Assembly: GCF_024666615.1 (NCBI RefSeq)
Contig: NZ_CP088297.1
Location: 1,984,001 to 2,048,000 of the forward strand
Source of the DNA: Aquabacterium sp. J223
GTDB taxonomy: Bacteria; Pseudomonadota; Gammaproteobacteria; Burkholderiales; Burkholderiaceae_C
Reading direction: 5' to 3'
Length of the DNA: 64,000 nucleotides
The translations under genes were made by a program, and so were the position numbers. The notes under the pieces are model-generated. The model made no database searches. It worked only from the letters and a program-made list of their open reading frames with translations, and was not told the origin of the DNA. Each line of letters starts with the position of its first letter. Within the stretch, counting starts at the first letter, position 1. This document shows positions 1 through 8,777 of this stretch, in pieces.

Positions 1-675
1 TTCGGGCACGGTCATGCCGACGATGCGCTCGCAGTGCGCGCCCACCCACAGGATGCGCCGGCCCGAGCGCGGGTCCGTCTGCACCAGCGGCCATTCCACC
101 GGCGGCATCACGTTGCGCTGCGCCTCGTCGTAGCCGGTGTCGCCCAGCATGAAGCGCGAGTGCAGCGCGTAGTGCACCGCCGTCAGGCCGTCGATGCGGG
201 CCTTGGTGTCCTCGTCCAGCGCGTCGTAGGCGGCGCGCAGGTCGGTGAACTCGGTGTCGCCGCCCTTGGCCGGCACCACCACCGCCGACAGCATCGAGTA
301 CTTGGCCCGCGGCCGCTGGAACGAGCTGTCGCTGTGCCAGAGCTGGTTGCCCAGGTTGCCGACGATCTTGGCGTGCTCGCGCGCCGCGATGTCGCCGTCG
401 ACGGTGACGTTGGAGATGTCGGCCAGCTCGGCGTGCTTGAAGCGGTGCGGGCCGCCGCGCACCCGGCGGAAGCCCAGGTCCAGCGGGCCGAAGCTCTGCG
501 CGAAGCGGATCTGCTGGTCCTGGTCCAGCGGCTGGCGCTTGAACACCAGCACCGCATGGCGGTCCATCGCGGCCTCGATCTCGTGCACCTGCTCGGGCGT
601 GAGCGGCTGGCGGATGTCGATGCCGATGGCCTCGGCGCCGATGTGCGGGGTCAGGGGGCGGGTCTGCAGGGTCAT
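1..675 (-). CDS. TauD/TfdA-family Fe(II)/2-oxoglutarate dioxygenase, 3' end cut by window
   Basis: This is a non-haem iron dioxygenase that would couple 2-oxoglutarate decarboxylation to hydroxylation of an unknown substrate. 225 residues are visible from ATG at 675. The start is supported by a GAAGGAG-type ribosome site 7 bases upstream. The iron-binding H-x-D pair lies in the motif WHSDSSF (H114, D116), almost the same numbering as described for TfdA. The distal His and the 2-oxoglutarate-binding Arg lie beyond the window edge, so the gene is partial here. It is the last visible gene of an operon with a Bug solute-binding protein and an IclR regulator, which suggests catabolism of an imported organic acid. 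TfdA, TauD and other alkylsulfonate or aryloxyacetate enzymes cannot be told apart from this part. Confidence 0.85.
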   Translation of the reverse strand, partial: MTLQTRPLTPHIGAEAIGIDIRQPLTPEQVHEIEAAMDRHAVLVFKRQPLDQDQQIRFAQSFGPLDLGFRRVRGGPHRFKHAELADISNVTVDGDIAAREHAKIVGNLGNQLWHSDSSFQRPRAKYSMLSAVVVPAKGGDTEFTDLRAAYDALDEDTKARIDGLTAVHYALHSRFMLGDTGYDEAQRNVMPPVEWPLVQTDPRSGRRILWVGAHCERIVGMTVPE

Positions 676-713
676 GTCGTTGCTCCTTCGCGGTGCGGGG
701 CCGTTCCTTGTCG

Positions 714-1703
714 TCACTCGGGCTTGATGCCGGCGGCCTTGACCACCTGCTGCCACTTGTCGATCTCGCTGCGGATCAGCGCGTTGTACTCGTCGGGGGT
801 GGAGCCCACCGGCTCCATGCCCAGCTGGGCCATGCGCTCGACCACCTCCGGCGACTTCACGGCGGCCGCGATGTCGGCGCCGATGCGGCGCAGCAGGTCG
901 CGCGGCACGCCGGCCGGTGCGATGACGCCGATCACGCTCATGCCGGCGACGCCGGGCAGCGTCTCGGCGATGGTCGGCACCTCGGGCAGGCTGCCCGACC
1001 GTTTCGGGCTGGCCAGGGCGATGACCTTCAGCCGCTTGTCGCGCACGAAGGGCATGGCCGAGTAGGCGACGTCGAACAGCAGCGGCACCCGGCCGCCCAG
1101 CACGTCCTGCTGCGCCGGGGCGCTGCCCTTGTAGGGCACGTGGACCATGCGGATGCCGGCCGTGCTGTTCAGCAGTTCACCGGCCAGGTGCGTGCCGGTG
1201 CCGATGCCGGGGGTGGCATAGCTCACCGCATCGGGGTTCTTCTTCGTGTAGGCCACCAGCTCGGCCACGGTGTTGAAGGGGGCCGAAGGGTGGGCGAACA
1301 CGCCGTAGTGCGCCTGCGCGATCTGCGAGACGGCGGTCAAATCCTTCAGCGTGTCGTACGGCAGGCTGGGCTGCAGCGAGGCGTTGATCATGAAGGCGCT
1401 GATCGCCATGCCCAGCGTGTAGCCGTCGGCCGGCGACTTGGCCAGCGTGCTGGTGCCCACGGTGGTGCCGCCGCCCGGCTTGTAGTCGATCACCACCGGC
1501 TGCTTCCAGTTCGCCTGCAGGCGCTCGGCGATCAGCCGTGCGGCGGTGTCGGTGGGGCCGCCGGGGGCGAAGGGCACGATCAGCTTCACCGGCTTGCTGG
1601 GGAAGGCCGACGCCGGTTCGGATTGCGCGGTGGCGGCCGGCGCGCAGGCGGCCGCCGCCAGCGCGAGCAGCAGGCGGCGGGTGGTCGAGGGGTGGCGGGT
1701 CAT
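714..1703 (-). CDS. Bug-family (TctC) tripartite tricarboxylate transporter substrate-binding protein
   Basis: This is a periplasmic solute-binding protein of 329 residues, the family's usual length. An N-terminal signal peptide (RRLLLALAAAACAPAATAQ) is followed by the Bug hallmark KLIVPFAPGGPTDTAAR and later PYKGSAPAQQDVLGGRV. An AAGGAG ribosome site lies about 8 bases before ATG 1703. The start overlaps the stop of the upstream IclR gene by four bases (ATGA), so the two are translationally coupled. No TctA or TctB gene is adjacent. This is typical of the large orphan Bug families of Burkholderiales, which are thought to share membrane partners or to act as sensors. The ligand is probably an organic or aromatic acid handled by the dioxygenase downstream, which is inference from context. 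Confidence 0.9.
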   Translation of the reverse strand: MTRHPSTTRRLLLALAAAACAPAATAQSEPASAFPSKPVKLIVPFAPGGPTDTAARLIAERLQANWKQPVVIDYKPGGGTTVGTSTLAKSPADGYTLGMAISAFMINASLQPSLPYDTLKDLTAVSQIAQAHYGVFAHPSAPFNTVAELVAYTKKNPDAVSYATPGIGTGTHLAGELLNSTAGIRMVHVPYKGSAPAQQDVLGGRVPLLFDVAYSAMPFVRDKRLKVIALASPKRSGSLPEVPTIAETLPGVAGMSVIGVIAPAGVPRDLLRRIGADIAAAVKSPEVVERMAQLGMEPVGSTPDEYNALIRSEIDKWQQVVKAAGIKPE

Positions 1704-2590
1704 CGTGTCGTCTCCTTGGCCCGTCGGGGCGTCTTGTGGTGTGGGGTGTCGGGTGGGGATGCGGGGGTGGGGCCGGCCTCGGCCGGGTCGCGCCGTGGCC
1801 TCGGCTGCGTCAGCGCCAGGCCGGCCAGCCCGCCGATGTCGGCGGCCAGGCGGCGCGCGGCCTCGGTCAGCGCCGGCACCACGGTCTCGCGCAGCCGGTC
1901 GTGCGTCAGCACGAACGCCGGCCCGCCGCAGTTCAGGCTGACCACCTCGCCGCTGGGCGTGCGCACCGGCACCGCCACCGCGTGGATGTCGGGATGCCAT
2001 TCGCCCAGCGACAGCGCATGGCCCAGCCGCTGCGCGTCGCGGATGGCGCCGTCCAGCGCGGGACCGCTGCCGGGCGCCCGGCGCTGTCGCAGCTCGGCCA
2101 GCACCGTCGCCCGCGCCGGCTCGTCGAGGCCGGCCAGCCAGGCACGGCCGAGGGCCGACGTGCCGAGCGCCATGCGGGTGCCGATGTCGCTGCCCAGCAC
2201 CGCCACCGCGGACCGCGAGCGGCCGGCCTCGACCACCAGCATCTGGTCGCCGTCGCGCACGCCGAGGAAGGCCGAGGCCTTGCACGCCTCGGCCACCGCC
2301 AGCAGGTGCGGCCGGGCGTGGCGGCGCACGTCGAGCCCGCCGAGGAAGGCCTGGGCCAGGTGCACCACGCCGGCCGCCAGCTCGTAGCGGTCGGCGTTCG
2401 GCACCGGCTTGAGCTGGCCCAGCCCGACCAGCGTGGAGATCAGCCGGTAGACGGTGGGCTTGGGCAGGCCGGTGGCGGCGGCCACCTCGCCGTTGCCCAG
2501 CGGGCCGGCCGCCTGCGCGAAGCAGTCGAGCACCGCGAAGCCGCGCTCCAGGGCGCTGACGCTGGTGGTGAGGGCGGCCTTGCGCGGCAT
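1700..2590 (-). CDS. IclR-family transcriptional regulator
   Basis: The protein has 296 residues. An N-terminal winged helix-turn-helix (roughly residues 10-75) contains the recognition-helix stretch PKPTVYRLISTL. It is followed by the IclR effector-binding domain, with the typical GxxALGRAWLAGL and SLGEWHPDIHAVAVPVR segments. It heads the minus-strand operon that continues with a Bug protein (four-base overlap) and a TauD/TfdA-like dioxygenase, so it most likely controls that operon in response to the substrate or a metabolite. The C-terminal tail after about residue 255 is proline/arginine rich and probably disordered. Confidence 0.92.
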   Translation of the reverse strand: MPRKAALTTSVSALERGFAVLDCFAQAAGPLGNGEVAAATGLPKPTVYRLISTLVGLGQLKPVPNADRYELAAGVVHLAQAFLGGLDVRRHARPHLLAVAEACKASAFLGVRDGDQMLVVEAGRSRSAVAVLGSDIGTRMALGTSALGRAWLAGLDEPARATVLAELRQRRAPGSGPALDGAIRDAQRLGHALSLGEWHPDIHAVAVPVRTPSGEVVSLNCGGPAFVLTHDRLRETVVPALTEAARRLAADIGGLAGLALTQPRPRRDPAEAGPTPASPPDTPHHKTPRRAKETTR

Positions 2591-2634
2591 GCCGCCATGC
2601 TCCCGCCGACGACGCGGCGCATCAATCGGAATCG

Positions 2635-2646
2635 GAAACGTATTTC
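2635..2646. promoter_or_regulatory. possible IclR operator, small inverted repeat
   Basis: The short palindrome GAAA-CGTA-TTTC lies 45 bases upstream of the IclR start, in an AT-richer patch of about 40 bases. IclR proteins often bind short palindromes near their own promoters, so this is a candidate autoregulatory site. The last two bases of the palindrome fall on the stop codon of the neighbouring phosphoesterase gene. The support is weak and purely positional. Confidence 0.25.
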
Positions 2647-3784
2647 ATTTTTTCCCGGTGCCGGGCGACGGCACCAGTTCGAGCCGGCTGATCTCCGACG
2701 GCGCCCCGAGCCGCTTCGGCGGTCCCCAGTAGCCGGTGCCGCGGCTGACCCATACCCACAGCCCGCCGTGCCGGTGCAGCCCGGCCACGTACGGCTGCTG
2801 CAGCGGCACGAACCAGCGCCAGGGCAGGAACTGGCCGCCGTGGGTGTGGCCGCTCAGCTGCAGGTGGAAGCCGGCGGCGTCCGCCGCCGCCGCGCTGCGC
2901 GGCTGGTGCGCGAGCAGGATGCGCGGCACCCCGGCCGGCGCGCCCAGCAGCGCCGCCTCGGGCTGCGGCGCATGCGCCGGGTCGAAGTGGGCGGCGCTCC
3001 AGTCCGGCACGCCGGCCAGCACGAACGAGGCGTCGCCGCGTCGCAGCACCCGGTGCTCGTTGAGCAGCGGCGTGATGCCGTGCGCCCGCCACGCCGCCAG
3101 CCAGCCGTGCACGCCGGAGTAGTACTCGTGGTTGCCGGTGACGCCGAAGACGCCCAGCGGCGCGCGCAGGTCGGCCAGCGGCGCGAAGCCGGGTGCCAGC
3201 GCCGACGGGTGGCCGTCGGCCAGGTCGCCGGTCAGCACGATGAGGTCGGCGCCGGCGGCGTTGGCCCGCCGCACCACGCGCTGCACGAACCGCGCGCCGA
3301 TGGTCGGCCCGACGTGCAGGTCGGTGATCTGCACGATGACCAGGCCGTGCAGCGCCGGCGGCAGGCCGTCGATCGGCACCTGCACCCGGCGCAGCGGCGG
3401 CGTGCGGCGGGCGTTCCACAGGCCGACGGCGCTGCCGGCCAGCGCCAGCGCCGGCACCGCCAGCGACGACGCCTGCCGTGCCGCGTCGTCCACCGGCGGC
3501 AGCGCCCCGAGCGCGTGCAGCGCATGCCACCCGATCAGGCCGACGTCGCGCAGCACGGTCAGCACGAAGACGTCGGAGAACAGGCCCATCGCGATGAAGC
3601 CGGCCCAGGCCCAGATGCCGCGCGTGGCGGCCCGTCGCCGCACGATGGGCAGGATGGACGACAGCACGCCGGCGAAGAGCAGCACCAGCAGCGCCGCGCC
3701 GACGGCCTGGCCGACGGGCGGCCAGGGCGCGAGCAGGCGCAGTCCCAGCCAGAGGTGGAGGAGGACGAGCAGGAGCAGCGGCAT
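2645..3784 (-). CDS. Membrane-anchored calcineurin-like metallophosphoesterase
   Basis: The 379-residue protein starts with about 120 residues holding three or four hydrophobic membrane segments. The metallophosphoesterase domain follows with all its metal-binding blocks in order: QITDLHVGP, LTGDLADG, GNHEYY, and SGHTHGGQF near the C-terminus. This layout matches the YkuE/YaeI-like group of membrane phosphoesterases, some of which act on lipid-linked phosphates; the substrate here is unknown. ATG at 3784 was chosen because it begins the first membrane helix directly. An in-frame start at 3835 would add 17 charged residues. The gene is transcribed away from ppk2, with about 86 bases between the starts. 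Confidence 0.88.
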   Translation of the reverse strand: MPLLLLVLLHLWLGLRLLAPWPPVGQAVGAALLVLLFAGVLSSILPIVRRRAATRGIWAWAGFIAMGLFSDVFVLTVLRDVGLIGWHALHALGALPPVDDAARQASSLAVPALALAGSAVGLWNARRTPPLRRVQVPIDGLPPALHGLVIVQITDLHVGPTIGARFVQRVVRRANAAGADLIVLTGDLADGHPSALAPGFAPLADLRAPLGVFGVTGNHEYYSGVHGWLAAWRAHGITPLLNEHRVLRRGDASFVLAGVPDWSAAHFDPAHAPQPEAALLGAPAGVPRILLAHQPRSAAAADAAGFHLQLSGHTHGGQFLPWRWFVPLQQPYVAGLHRHGGLWVWVSRGTGYWGPPKRLGAPSEISRLELVPSPGTGKK

Positions 3785-3870
3785 TCGAAGACGGTGGGCC
3801 CGTGCTAGGGCCGCGCATGCGGATTGCGCCACCATCGCACACCCACCTGCCGGCCGCCGGCCCGTCCCAC

Positions 3871-4671
3871 ATGACCTCGAACGACACCGCCCCTTCCCGG
3901 CTGTCCCGCAAGGACTACGAACGTGCGCTGGAGCCGATGGAGGTCGAGCTCGACCGCCTGGCGCGCTGGGCGCGCCATGTCGGCGCCCGGGTGGCGGTGC
4001 TGCTCGAGGGCCGCGACACCGCCGGCAAGAGCGGCGTCATCTCCGCCATCGCCAAGGTGATGAACCCGCGCCAGTGCCGGGTGGTGGCGCTGCCCGCGCC
4101 GACCGAACGCGAGCGCACGCAGTGGTACTTCCAGCGCTACGTGCCGCACCTGCCGTCGGCCGGGGAGATCGTGCTGTTCGACCGCAGCTGGTACAACCGC
4201 GCCGGCGTCGAGCGGGTGATGGGTTATGCCGACGAGGCGCAGGTGCAGCGCTTCCTGGGGCAGTGCCCACGCTTCGAGGACCTGCTGGTCGAGGACGGGC
4301 TGCTGCTGCGCAAGTACTGGCTGACGGTGGACCAGGCCGAGCAGGAGGCGCGCTTCGCAGAGCGCGCCGCCGATCCGCTCAAGCGCTGGAAGCTGTCGCC
4401 GATCGACCTCGAGGCACGCTTGAAGTACGCCGAGTACGGCCGGGCGCGCGACGCGATGCTGGCCGCCACCCACACGGCCCGAGCGCCGTGGACGCTGGTC
4501 GACTTCAACGACCAGCGGCGCGGCCGGCTGACGCTGATCCGCCACCTGCTGGACAGCCTGCCGGAGCACGAGGTGCCGGAGGCGCCGCTGGCGCTGCCGC
4601 CGCTGCCCGACGCGCCGCAGCGCGAGCGCTTCGACGGGCCGCTGAAACCGATCGATTCGTTCAGCGATTGA
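3871..4671 (+). CDS. ppk2: Polyphosphate kinase 2 (PPK2 family)
   Basis: This enzyme transfers phosphate between polyphosphate and nucleotides, usually making GTP or ATP from the diphosphate in class I members. The 266-residue protein is one PPK2 domain. The Walker A segment is GRDTAGKSG (residues 47-55, K53). The family norm is GRDAAGKGG, so two positions deviate conservatively. Walker B and the following helix read VLFDRSWYNRAGVERVMG (D104), the characteristic PPK2 signature. The lid segment follows at about 155-185. ATG 3871 was preferred over an upstream in-frame ATG at 3802 because the extra 23 residues are proline/histidine rich and unlike the family. The 3' end overlaps the convergent DUF2878 gene by 11 bases. 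Confidence 0.93.
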   Translation: MTSNDTAPSRLSRKDYERALEPMEVELDRLARWARHVGARVAVLLEGRDTAGKSGVISAIAKVMNPRQCRVVALPAPTERERTQWYFQRYVPHLPSAGEIVLFDRSWYNRAGVERVMGYADEAQVQRFLGQCPRFEDLLVEDGLLLRKYWLTVDQAEQEARFAERAADPLKRWKLSPIDLEARLKYAEYGRARDAMLAATHTARAPWTLVDFNDQRRGRLTLIRHLLDSLPEHEVPEAPLALPPLPDAPQRERFDGPLKPIDSFSD

Positions 4672-5236
4672 CCGCGGCGCGCCGGCCCCGGTCGGCCAGC
4701 GCCATCGTCAACGGCAGCAGCAGCGCCCAGGCGAGCGCCAGCACCACCAGCGCTGGCGTGCGCTGCTGCCAATCGGCGGCGCCCAGCGCCACGCCGCCGG
4801 CATAGGACATCGGCCCGGCGATGGCACCGAGCACCGCCTGAAGCCAGGGCCGCCCGTGCAGCCAGGCCAGCGAGTGGTTGAGGGTGGCCGCGAACAGCGT
4901 CCACATGCCGACCAGCCACAGCGGCGGCAGCCAGGCGGCCCACTGCCCATGCGGATAGGCCACCAGGCCGAGCGCGTTGAACACGGTCTCCCACGCCAGG
5001 CCGAGCCCGCTGCAGGCCAGCAGCAGGCGGGCCTCGGCCCGTGGCGCCGGCACGACGGCGAGGTGGGCGGCGAGCACCGCGGCCAGCAGCGCCAGCGCCC
5101 AGCCGGCCTCGCCGGCGGCGACCAGGCCGATGACGCCGAACCAGCCGAACTGGAAGCCGACCGCGTTGGCCAGCGTGGCGCGCCAGCCCGGCCCGGTGGT
5201 GGTGGTCAGCGCGGCGGTGGTGGGGCCGGGGGTCAT
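4661..5236 (-). CDS. DUF2878 membrane protein
   Basis: The protein has 191 residues with five to six hydrophobic helices and a short threonine-rich N-terminus. The N-terminal NAVGFQFGWFGVIG segment and the spacing of the conserved Trp residues fit DUF2878, an inner-membrane family of unknown function in Proteobacteria. The gene converges on ppk2, overlapping its end by 11 bases, and lies 33 bases downstream of the S-formylglutathione hydrolase on the same strand, so co-transcription with that gene is likely. No catalytic motif is visible. Confidence 0.75.
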   Translation of the reverse strand: MTPGPTTAALTTTTGPGWRATLANAVGFQFGWFGVIGLVAAGEAGWALALLAAVLAAHLAVVPAPRAEARLLLACSGLGLAWETVFNALGLVAYPHGQWAAWLPPLWLVGMWTLFAATLNHSLAWLHGRPWLQAVLGAIAGPMSYAGGVALGAADWQQRTPALVVLALAWALLLPLTMALADRGRRAAVNR

Positions 5237-5269
5237 CGCCGGGTGTTACGCCGGTCCCGGCCGGGTGGA

Positions 5270-6121
5270 TCAGCCGGCGAGCTGCCGCGCGTGGTGCTGC
5301 AGGTGATCGGCCATGAAGGTGGCGATGAAGTAGTAGCCGTGGTCGTAGCCCGGGTGGCGGCGCAGCGTCAGCGGCTGGTCGACCGCGGCGCAGGCGGCTT
5401 CGAAGCGCTCGGGCTTCAATTGCTCGACCATGAACTTGTCGTCCAGCCCCTGGTCGATGAGGATGCCGGCGGGGTAGGGCGGCGCGGCCTGCGCCGCCAT
5501 CAGCGCGCTGGCGTCGTGCATCGCCCAGGCGGCGCGGTCGTCGCCCAGGTAGCCGCTGAAGGCCTTGTGGCCCCACGGGCAGTCGGACGGCGCGGCGATC
5601 GGCGCGAAGGCCGACAGCGACTTGAAGCGCCCCGGGTGGCGCTGGGCCAGCACCAGCGCGCCATGCCCGCCCATCGAGTGGCCGAAGAGGCCGCAGCGCT
5701 GGCCGTCGACCGGGAAGCGGGCCTCGACCAGCGGCAGCAGCTCGCGCATCAGCCAGCTCTCCATGCGCCAGTGGCGCGACCACGGCTCGCGCACCGCGTC
5801 GAGGTAGAAGCCGGCGCCGACGCCGAAGTCCCAGGTCTCCGCCTCGCCCGGCAGGTTGGCGCCGCGCGGGCTGGTGTCCGGCGCCAGCAGCGCCAGGCCG
5901 AGTTCGGCCGCCAGGCGTTGGGCGCCGGCCTTGACCGGGAAGGTCTCCTCGGTGCACGTCAGGCCGGCCAGGTAGACCAGCAGCGGCACCCGCTGCCGGC
6001 CGTCGGCGGCCTGCGGCGGGAGGTACAGCGAGAAGCGCATCGGCAGGCCGATGGCCTGCGACGCATGGCGCCAGAACTGCTGCCGGCCGCCGAAGCAGCC
6101 GTGCTCGGATATCAGGTCCAT
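5270..6121 (-). CDS. fghA: S-formylglutathione hydrolase
   Basis: This enzyme hydrolyses S-formylglutathione to formate and glutathione, the last step of glutathione-dependent formaldehyde removal in the cytoplasm. The 283 residues span the whole esterase-D-type alpha/beta hydrolase. The early segments LAGLTCTEETF and PDTSPRGANLPGE are family signatures. The nucleophile is S149 in GHSMGGHGAL, the acid is in LIDQGLDDKF, and the His is in HPGYDHGYYF. The usual partner, S-(hydroxymethyl)glutathione dehydrogenase, is not adjacent. The gene sits just upstream of the DUF2878 gene on the same strand. Confidence 0.95.
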   Translation of the reverse strand: MDLISEHGCFGGRQQFWRHASQAIGLPMRFSLYLPPQAADGRQRVPLLVYLAGLTCTEETFPVKAGAQRLAAELGLALLAPDTSPRGANLPGEAETWDFGVGAGFYLDAVREPWSRHWRMESWLMRELLPLVEARFPVDGQRCGLFGHSMGGHGALVLAQRHPGRFKSLSAFAPIAAPSDCPWGHKAFSGYLGDDRAAWAMHDASALMAAQAAPPYPAGILIDQGLDDKFMVEQLKPERFEAACAAVDQPLTLRRHPGYDHGYYFIATFMADHLQHHARQLAG

Positions 6122-6232
6122 GAGGGGGGTGACGGCGAGATGCGGTGGAAAGGCCGGCCCTGCGGCCAGCCGCCGGGCCCCATGTTAAGGTGGCTCAATG
6201 CCTTTGTCGGTCCCGGCGCCACCACTGTCCTG

Positions 6233-6601
6233 ATGCTGCGCAGCACGGTGACCTTGCTGTGGCGGGCGCTGGCGCTGCTGGCCCTGCTGCTGGCCTTGGC
6301 GGGCGTCGTGCTGCCGGTGCTGCCCACCGTGCCCTTCGTGCTGGTGGCGGCCTGGGCCGGCGGCAAGGGCTGGCCGGCGCTGGAGCGCTGGCTGCTCGAC
6401 CATGCGCACCTTGGGCCGCCGCTGCGCCGCTGGCGGGAGCGCGGGGCGGTGCCGCGCAAGGCCAAGTGGGCCGCGACCCTGGCCATGACCGGCAGCGCGG
6501 TGATGCTTCAGTTCCTGCCGCTGCCGCTGTGGCTCCAGGTCGCGGTGCCGGCGGTCATGGTCGTGGTCGGCGCCTGGATCTGGTGCCGGCCGGAGGCGTG
6601 A
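6233..6601 (+). CDS. DUF454 (YbaN-like) small inner-membrane protein
   Basis: The 122-residue membrane protein contains the DUF454 signature GVVLPVLPTVPFVLVAAW, followed by a short amphipathic stretch and two closely spaced C-terminal helices. Its size and order match E. coli YbaN, whose function is unknown. ATG 6233 was chosen because the protein then begins at the first membrane helix, as in YbaN. An in-frame ATG at 6182 would give 139 residues. Neither start has a clear ribosome site. The gene converges with bpt, four bases apart. Confidence 0.82.
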   Translation: MLRSTVTLLWRALALLALLLALAGVVLPVLPTVPFVLVAAWAGGKGWPALERWLLDHAHLGPPLRRWRERGAVPRKAKWAATLAMTGSAVMLQFLPLPLWLQVAVPAVMVVVGAWIWCRPEA

Positions 6602-6605
6602 CCGT

Positions 6606-7346
6606 CTAGGCGCCGGCCACCCACTGCCCGTCGACCAGCCGCTGGTTCGGACGGAAGCGGGCCTTGTAGGCCATCTTCGCGCTGTCGGCGATCCAGTAGC
6701 CGAGGTAGACGTGCGGCAGCCCGAGCGAACGTGTCTGCTCGATCTGCCACAGCACGCTGTAGGTGCCGTAGCTGGCCTGGCGGTCCTCGGTGTCGTAGAA
6801 GGTGTAGACCGCCGAGATGCCGTCGTTCAGCACGTCGACGATGGACACCATGCGCAGCGCGCCCGGGCTGCCGTCGGCCGTCGGTTCGCGGAACTCCACC
6901 AGCCGCGAGTTGACCCGGCTCTGCAGCAGGAACTGGGTGTACTGGTCGACGCTGTCGTGGTCCATGCCGCCGCCGGCATGGCGGCCCGCCTGGTAGCGCA
7001 GGTAGAGCTGGTAGTGCTCCGGCGCGAAGCCCAGGCGCAGCACCCGGGTCTGCAGGTGACCGTGCGCCTTCAGCGAGCGCCGCTGGCTGCGCGACGGCTG
7101 GAACGTGGCCACCGGGACCCGCAGCGGCACGCAGGCGCGGCAGCCGTCGCAGTACGGCCGGTAGGTGAACAGGCCGCTGCGGCGGAAGCCGTTGGCCACC
7201 AGGCCGGAATAGGCGTCGGCGTGGATCAGGTGGCTGGGGGTCGCCACCTGCGACCGCGCCAGCCGCCCCGGCAGGTAGCTGCAGGGGTAGGGCGCCGTCG
7301 CGTAGAACTGCAGCGAGGCGAGCGGTAGTTCCTTCGGGTGCGTCAC
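6606..7346 (-). CDS. bpt: Aspartate/glutamate leucyltransferase
   Basis: This enzyme transfers leucine from Leu-tRNA to proteins with N-terminal Asp or Glu, marking them for ClpSAP degradation (bacterial N-degron pathway). The 246 residues include the cysteine blocks YPCSYLPG and [15 protein letters not shown], and the ATE1-like C-terminal [18 protein letters not shown]. The start is taken as GTG 7346 ([20 protein letters not shown]), the usual N-terminus of Burkholderiales Bpt; no ATG exists nearby in frame. It lies 38 bases downstream of aat on the same strand, so both N-degron transferases are probably co-expressed. Confidence 0.94.
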   Translation of the reverse strand: MTHPKELPLASLQFYATAPYPCSYLPGRLARSQVATPSHLIHADAYSGLVANGFRRSGLFTYRPYCDGCRACVPLRVPVATFQPSRSQRRSLKAHGHLQTRVLRLGFAPEHYQLYLRYQAGRHAGGGMDHDSVDQYTQFLLQSRVNSRLVEFREPTADGSPGALRMVSIVDVLNDGISAVYTFYDTEDRQASYGTYSVLWQIEQTRSLGLPHVYLGYWIADSAKMAYKARFRPNQRLVDGQWVAGA

Positions 7347-7384
7347 GTCGGCGGGCGGCGGGTGGTGGAACCGGGGTCGGCCGG

Positions 7385-8164
7385 TCAGGCGGCGGTGGTG
7401 TGGCCTCCATCGGCAAGCGACAAGCCGAGCGCGGCCCAGTGCGATCGATGATAGGTCCAGTCCGTCACCCCGGGCGCCCCACGGGTCAGGGCCACATGGC
7501 GCTCGAAGTCGGCGCGGGACGTCTCGCGCGCGCCCAGCGAGGCCAGGTGCCGGGTGTTCTGCTGGCAGTCGACGAGCGCGATGCCGTGCACCCGGCAGAA
7601 GGCGACCAGCCCGGCCAGCGCGATCTTCGAGGCGTCGGTGCGCAGCGAGAACATCGATTCGCCGAAGAACATCCGGCCCAGCGACACCCCGTACAGCCCG
7701 CCGACGAGTTGCCCGTCGATCCAGGTCTCGAAGCTGTGCACCGCCCCGGCGCGGTGCCAGGCGACGTACGCGGCCATCATTTCGGGCACGATCCAGGTGC
7801 CGTCCTGGCCCTCGCGCGGCATGGCGGCGCAGGCGGCGATCACCCGGTCGAAGGCGCTGTCGATGCGCAGCCCGCAGCCCGGCGTGCGGACGAACTTCTG
7901 CAGCGTCTTGCGCAGCGAGCGCGACAGCTTGAAGTCGGCCACCGGCAGCACCATGCGCGGGTCGGGCGCCCACCACAGCACTGGCTGGCCGGGGCCGTAC
8001 CAGGGGAAGACGCCGCGGCCGTAGGCCTCGGTGAGCCGGGCCAGGCTCAGCTCGCCGCCGGCGGCCAGCAGCCCGGGCGCTTCCGAGCCCGGGCCGAGGG
8101 CCTGCTCGCTCGGCGGCAGGGGTTGTCGCTCATGGACGATCCAGGCGATTTGCGCGGGCTGCAT
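7385..8164 (-). CDS. aat: Leucyl/phenylalanyl-tRNA-protein transferase
   Basis: This enzyme adds Leu or Phe from aminoacyl-tRNA to N-terminal Arg or Lys of proteins for ClpSAP degradation. The 259-residue length is typical. Recognised blocks are [28 protein letters not shown], split here by family usage into GVFPWY and WWAPDPR, then the acceptor-binding stretch FGESMFS and the end [15 protein letters not shown]. The gene heads a two-gene operon with bpt. Confidence 0.96.
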   Translation of the reverse strand: MQPAQIAWIVHERQPLPPSEQALGPGSEAPGLLAAGGELSLARLTEAYGRGVFPWYGPGQPVLWWAPDPRMVLPVADFKLSRSLRKTLQKFVRTPGCGLRIDSAFDRVIAACAAMPREGQDGTWIVPEMMAAYVAWHRAGAVHSFETWIDGQLVGGLYGVSLGRMFFGESMFSLRTDASKIALAGLVAFCRVHGIALVDCQQNTRHLASLGARETSRADFERHVALTRGAPGVTDWTYHRSHWAALGLSLADGGHTTAA

Positions 8165-8315
8165 GCAGCGGACAGGGAGGAGGCGCCCGCGGAAACCGGG
8201 CGGAACACCGAGTGTCGCGCAGCCGCCCGCTCCGGCTGCGGCACCGGGGATGGGCCCCGCCGTGGCGCACCGGGCGCACCGCTTGCTTCAATGCGGTGCA
8301 TACGAAGAACATCCC

Positions 8316-8702
8316 ATGAGCGCCCTTCCCATCCCCCGTGCGGCCCGCCGCATCCTCGTCGTCGACGACGACCCCGGTGCCGCCGACGCCCTGGCCCACC
8401 TGCTGCACCTCGAACTGGCCTGTGATGTCCACACCGCCTACGACGGCGCCGAGGCGCTCGACAAGGCGGCCGAGCTGCGGCCGGACGTGGTCATCATGGA
8501 CATCTCGATGCCGATGGTCGACGGCACCGAGGCCGCCCGGCTGCTGCAGCGGCTGTTCAGCGCCAACGGCCGGGAGCCGCGGCTGGTCGCCCTCACCGCC
8601 CTCGACACCGAGCGCGACAGGGCCCGCATCCGCGAGGCCGGCTTCCAGGCCCACCTGGTCAAGCCGGTCGAGCTCGACCGCCTGATCGACGTGCTGCGCT
8701 GA
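8316..8702 (+). CDS. Single-domain response regulator receiver protein
   Basis: The 128 residues form one receiver (CheY-like) domain and nothing else. The acidic pocket is D17-D19 (ILVVDDDP), the phosphorylation site is D62 in VIMDISMPMVDG, the switch Thr is T94, and the conserved Lys is K116 in HLVKPVELD. There is no output domain and no histidine kinase next to it, so the partner is elsewhere. ATG 8316 was chosen because the receiver fold begins 11 residues later. An upstream in-frame start would add 95 residues of low-complexity Pro/Arg sequence. Confidence 0.92.
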   Translation: MSALPIPRAARRILVVDDDPGAADALAHLLHLELACDVHTAYDGAEALDKAAELRPDVVIMDISMPMVDGTEAARLLQRLFSANGREPRLVALTALDTERDRARIREAGFQAHLVKPVELDRLIDVLR

Positions 8703-8777
8703 CGGAGCGACCGGACCTTCCCCGGGTCATGGGGGCGGGCGGCGGCGGCCGTCCCCGGGCGGCTACGCTCGCCGTCC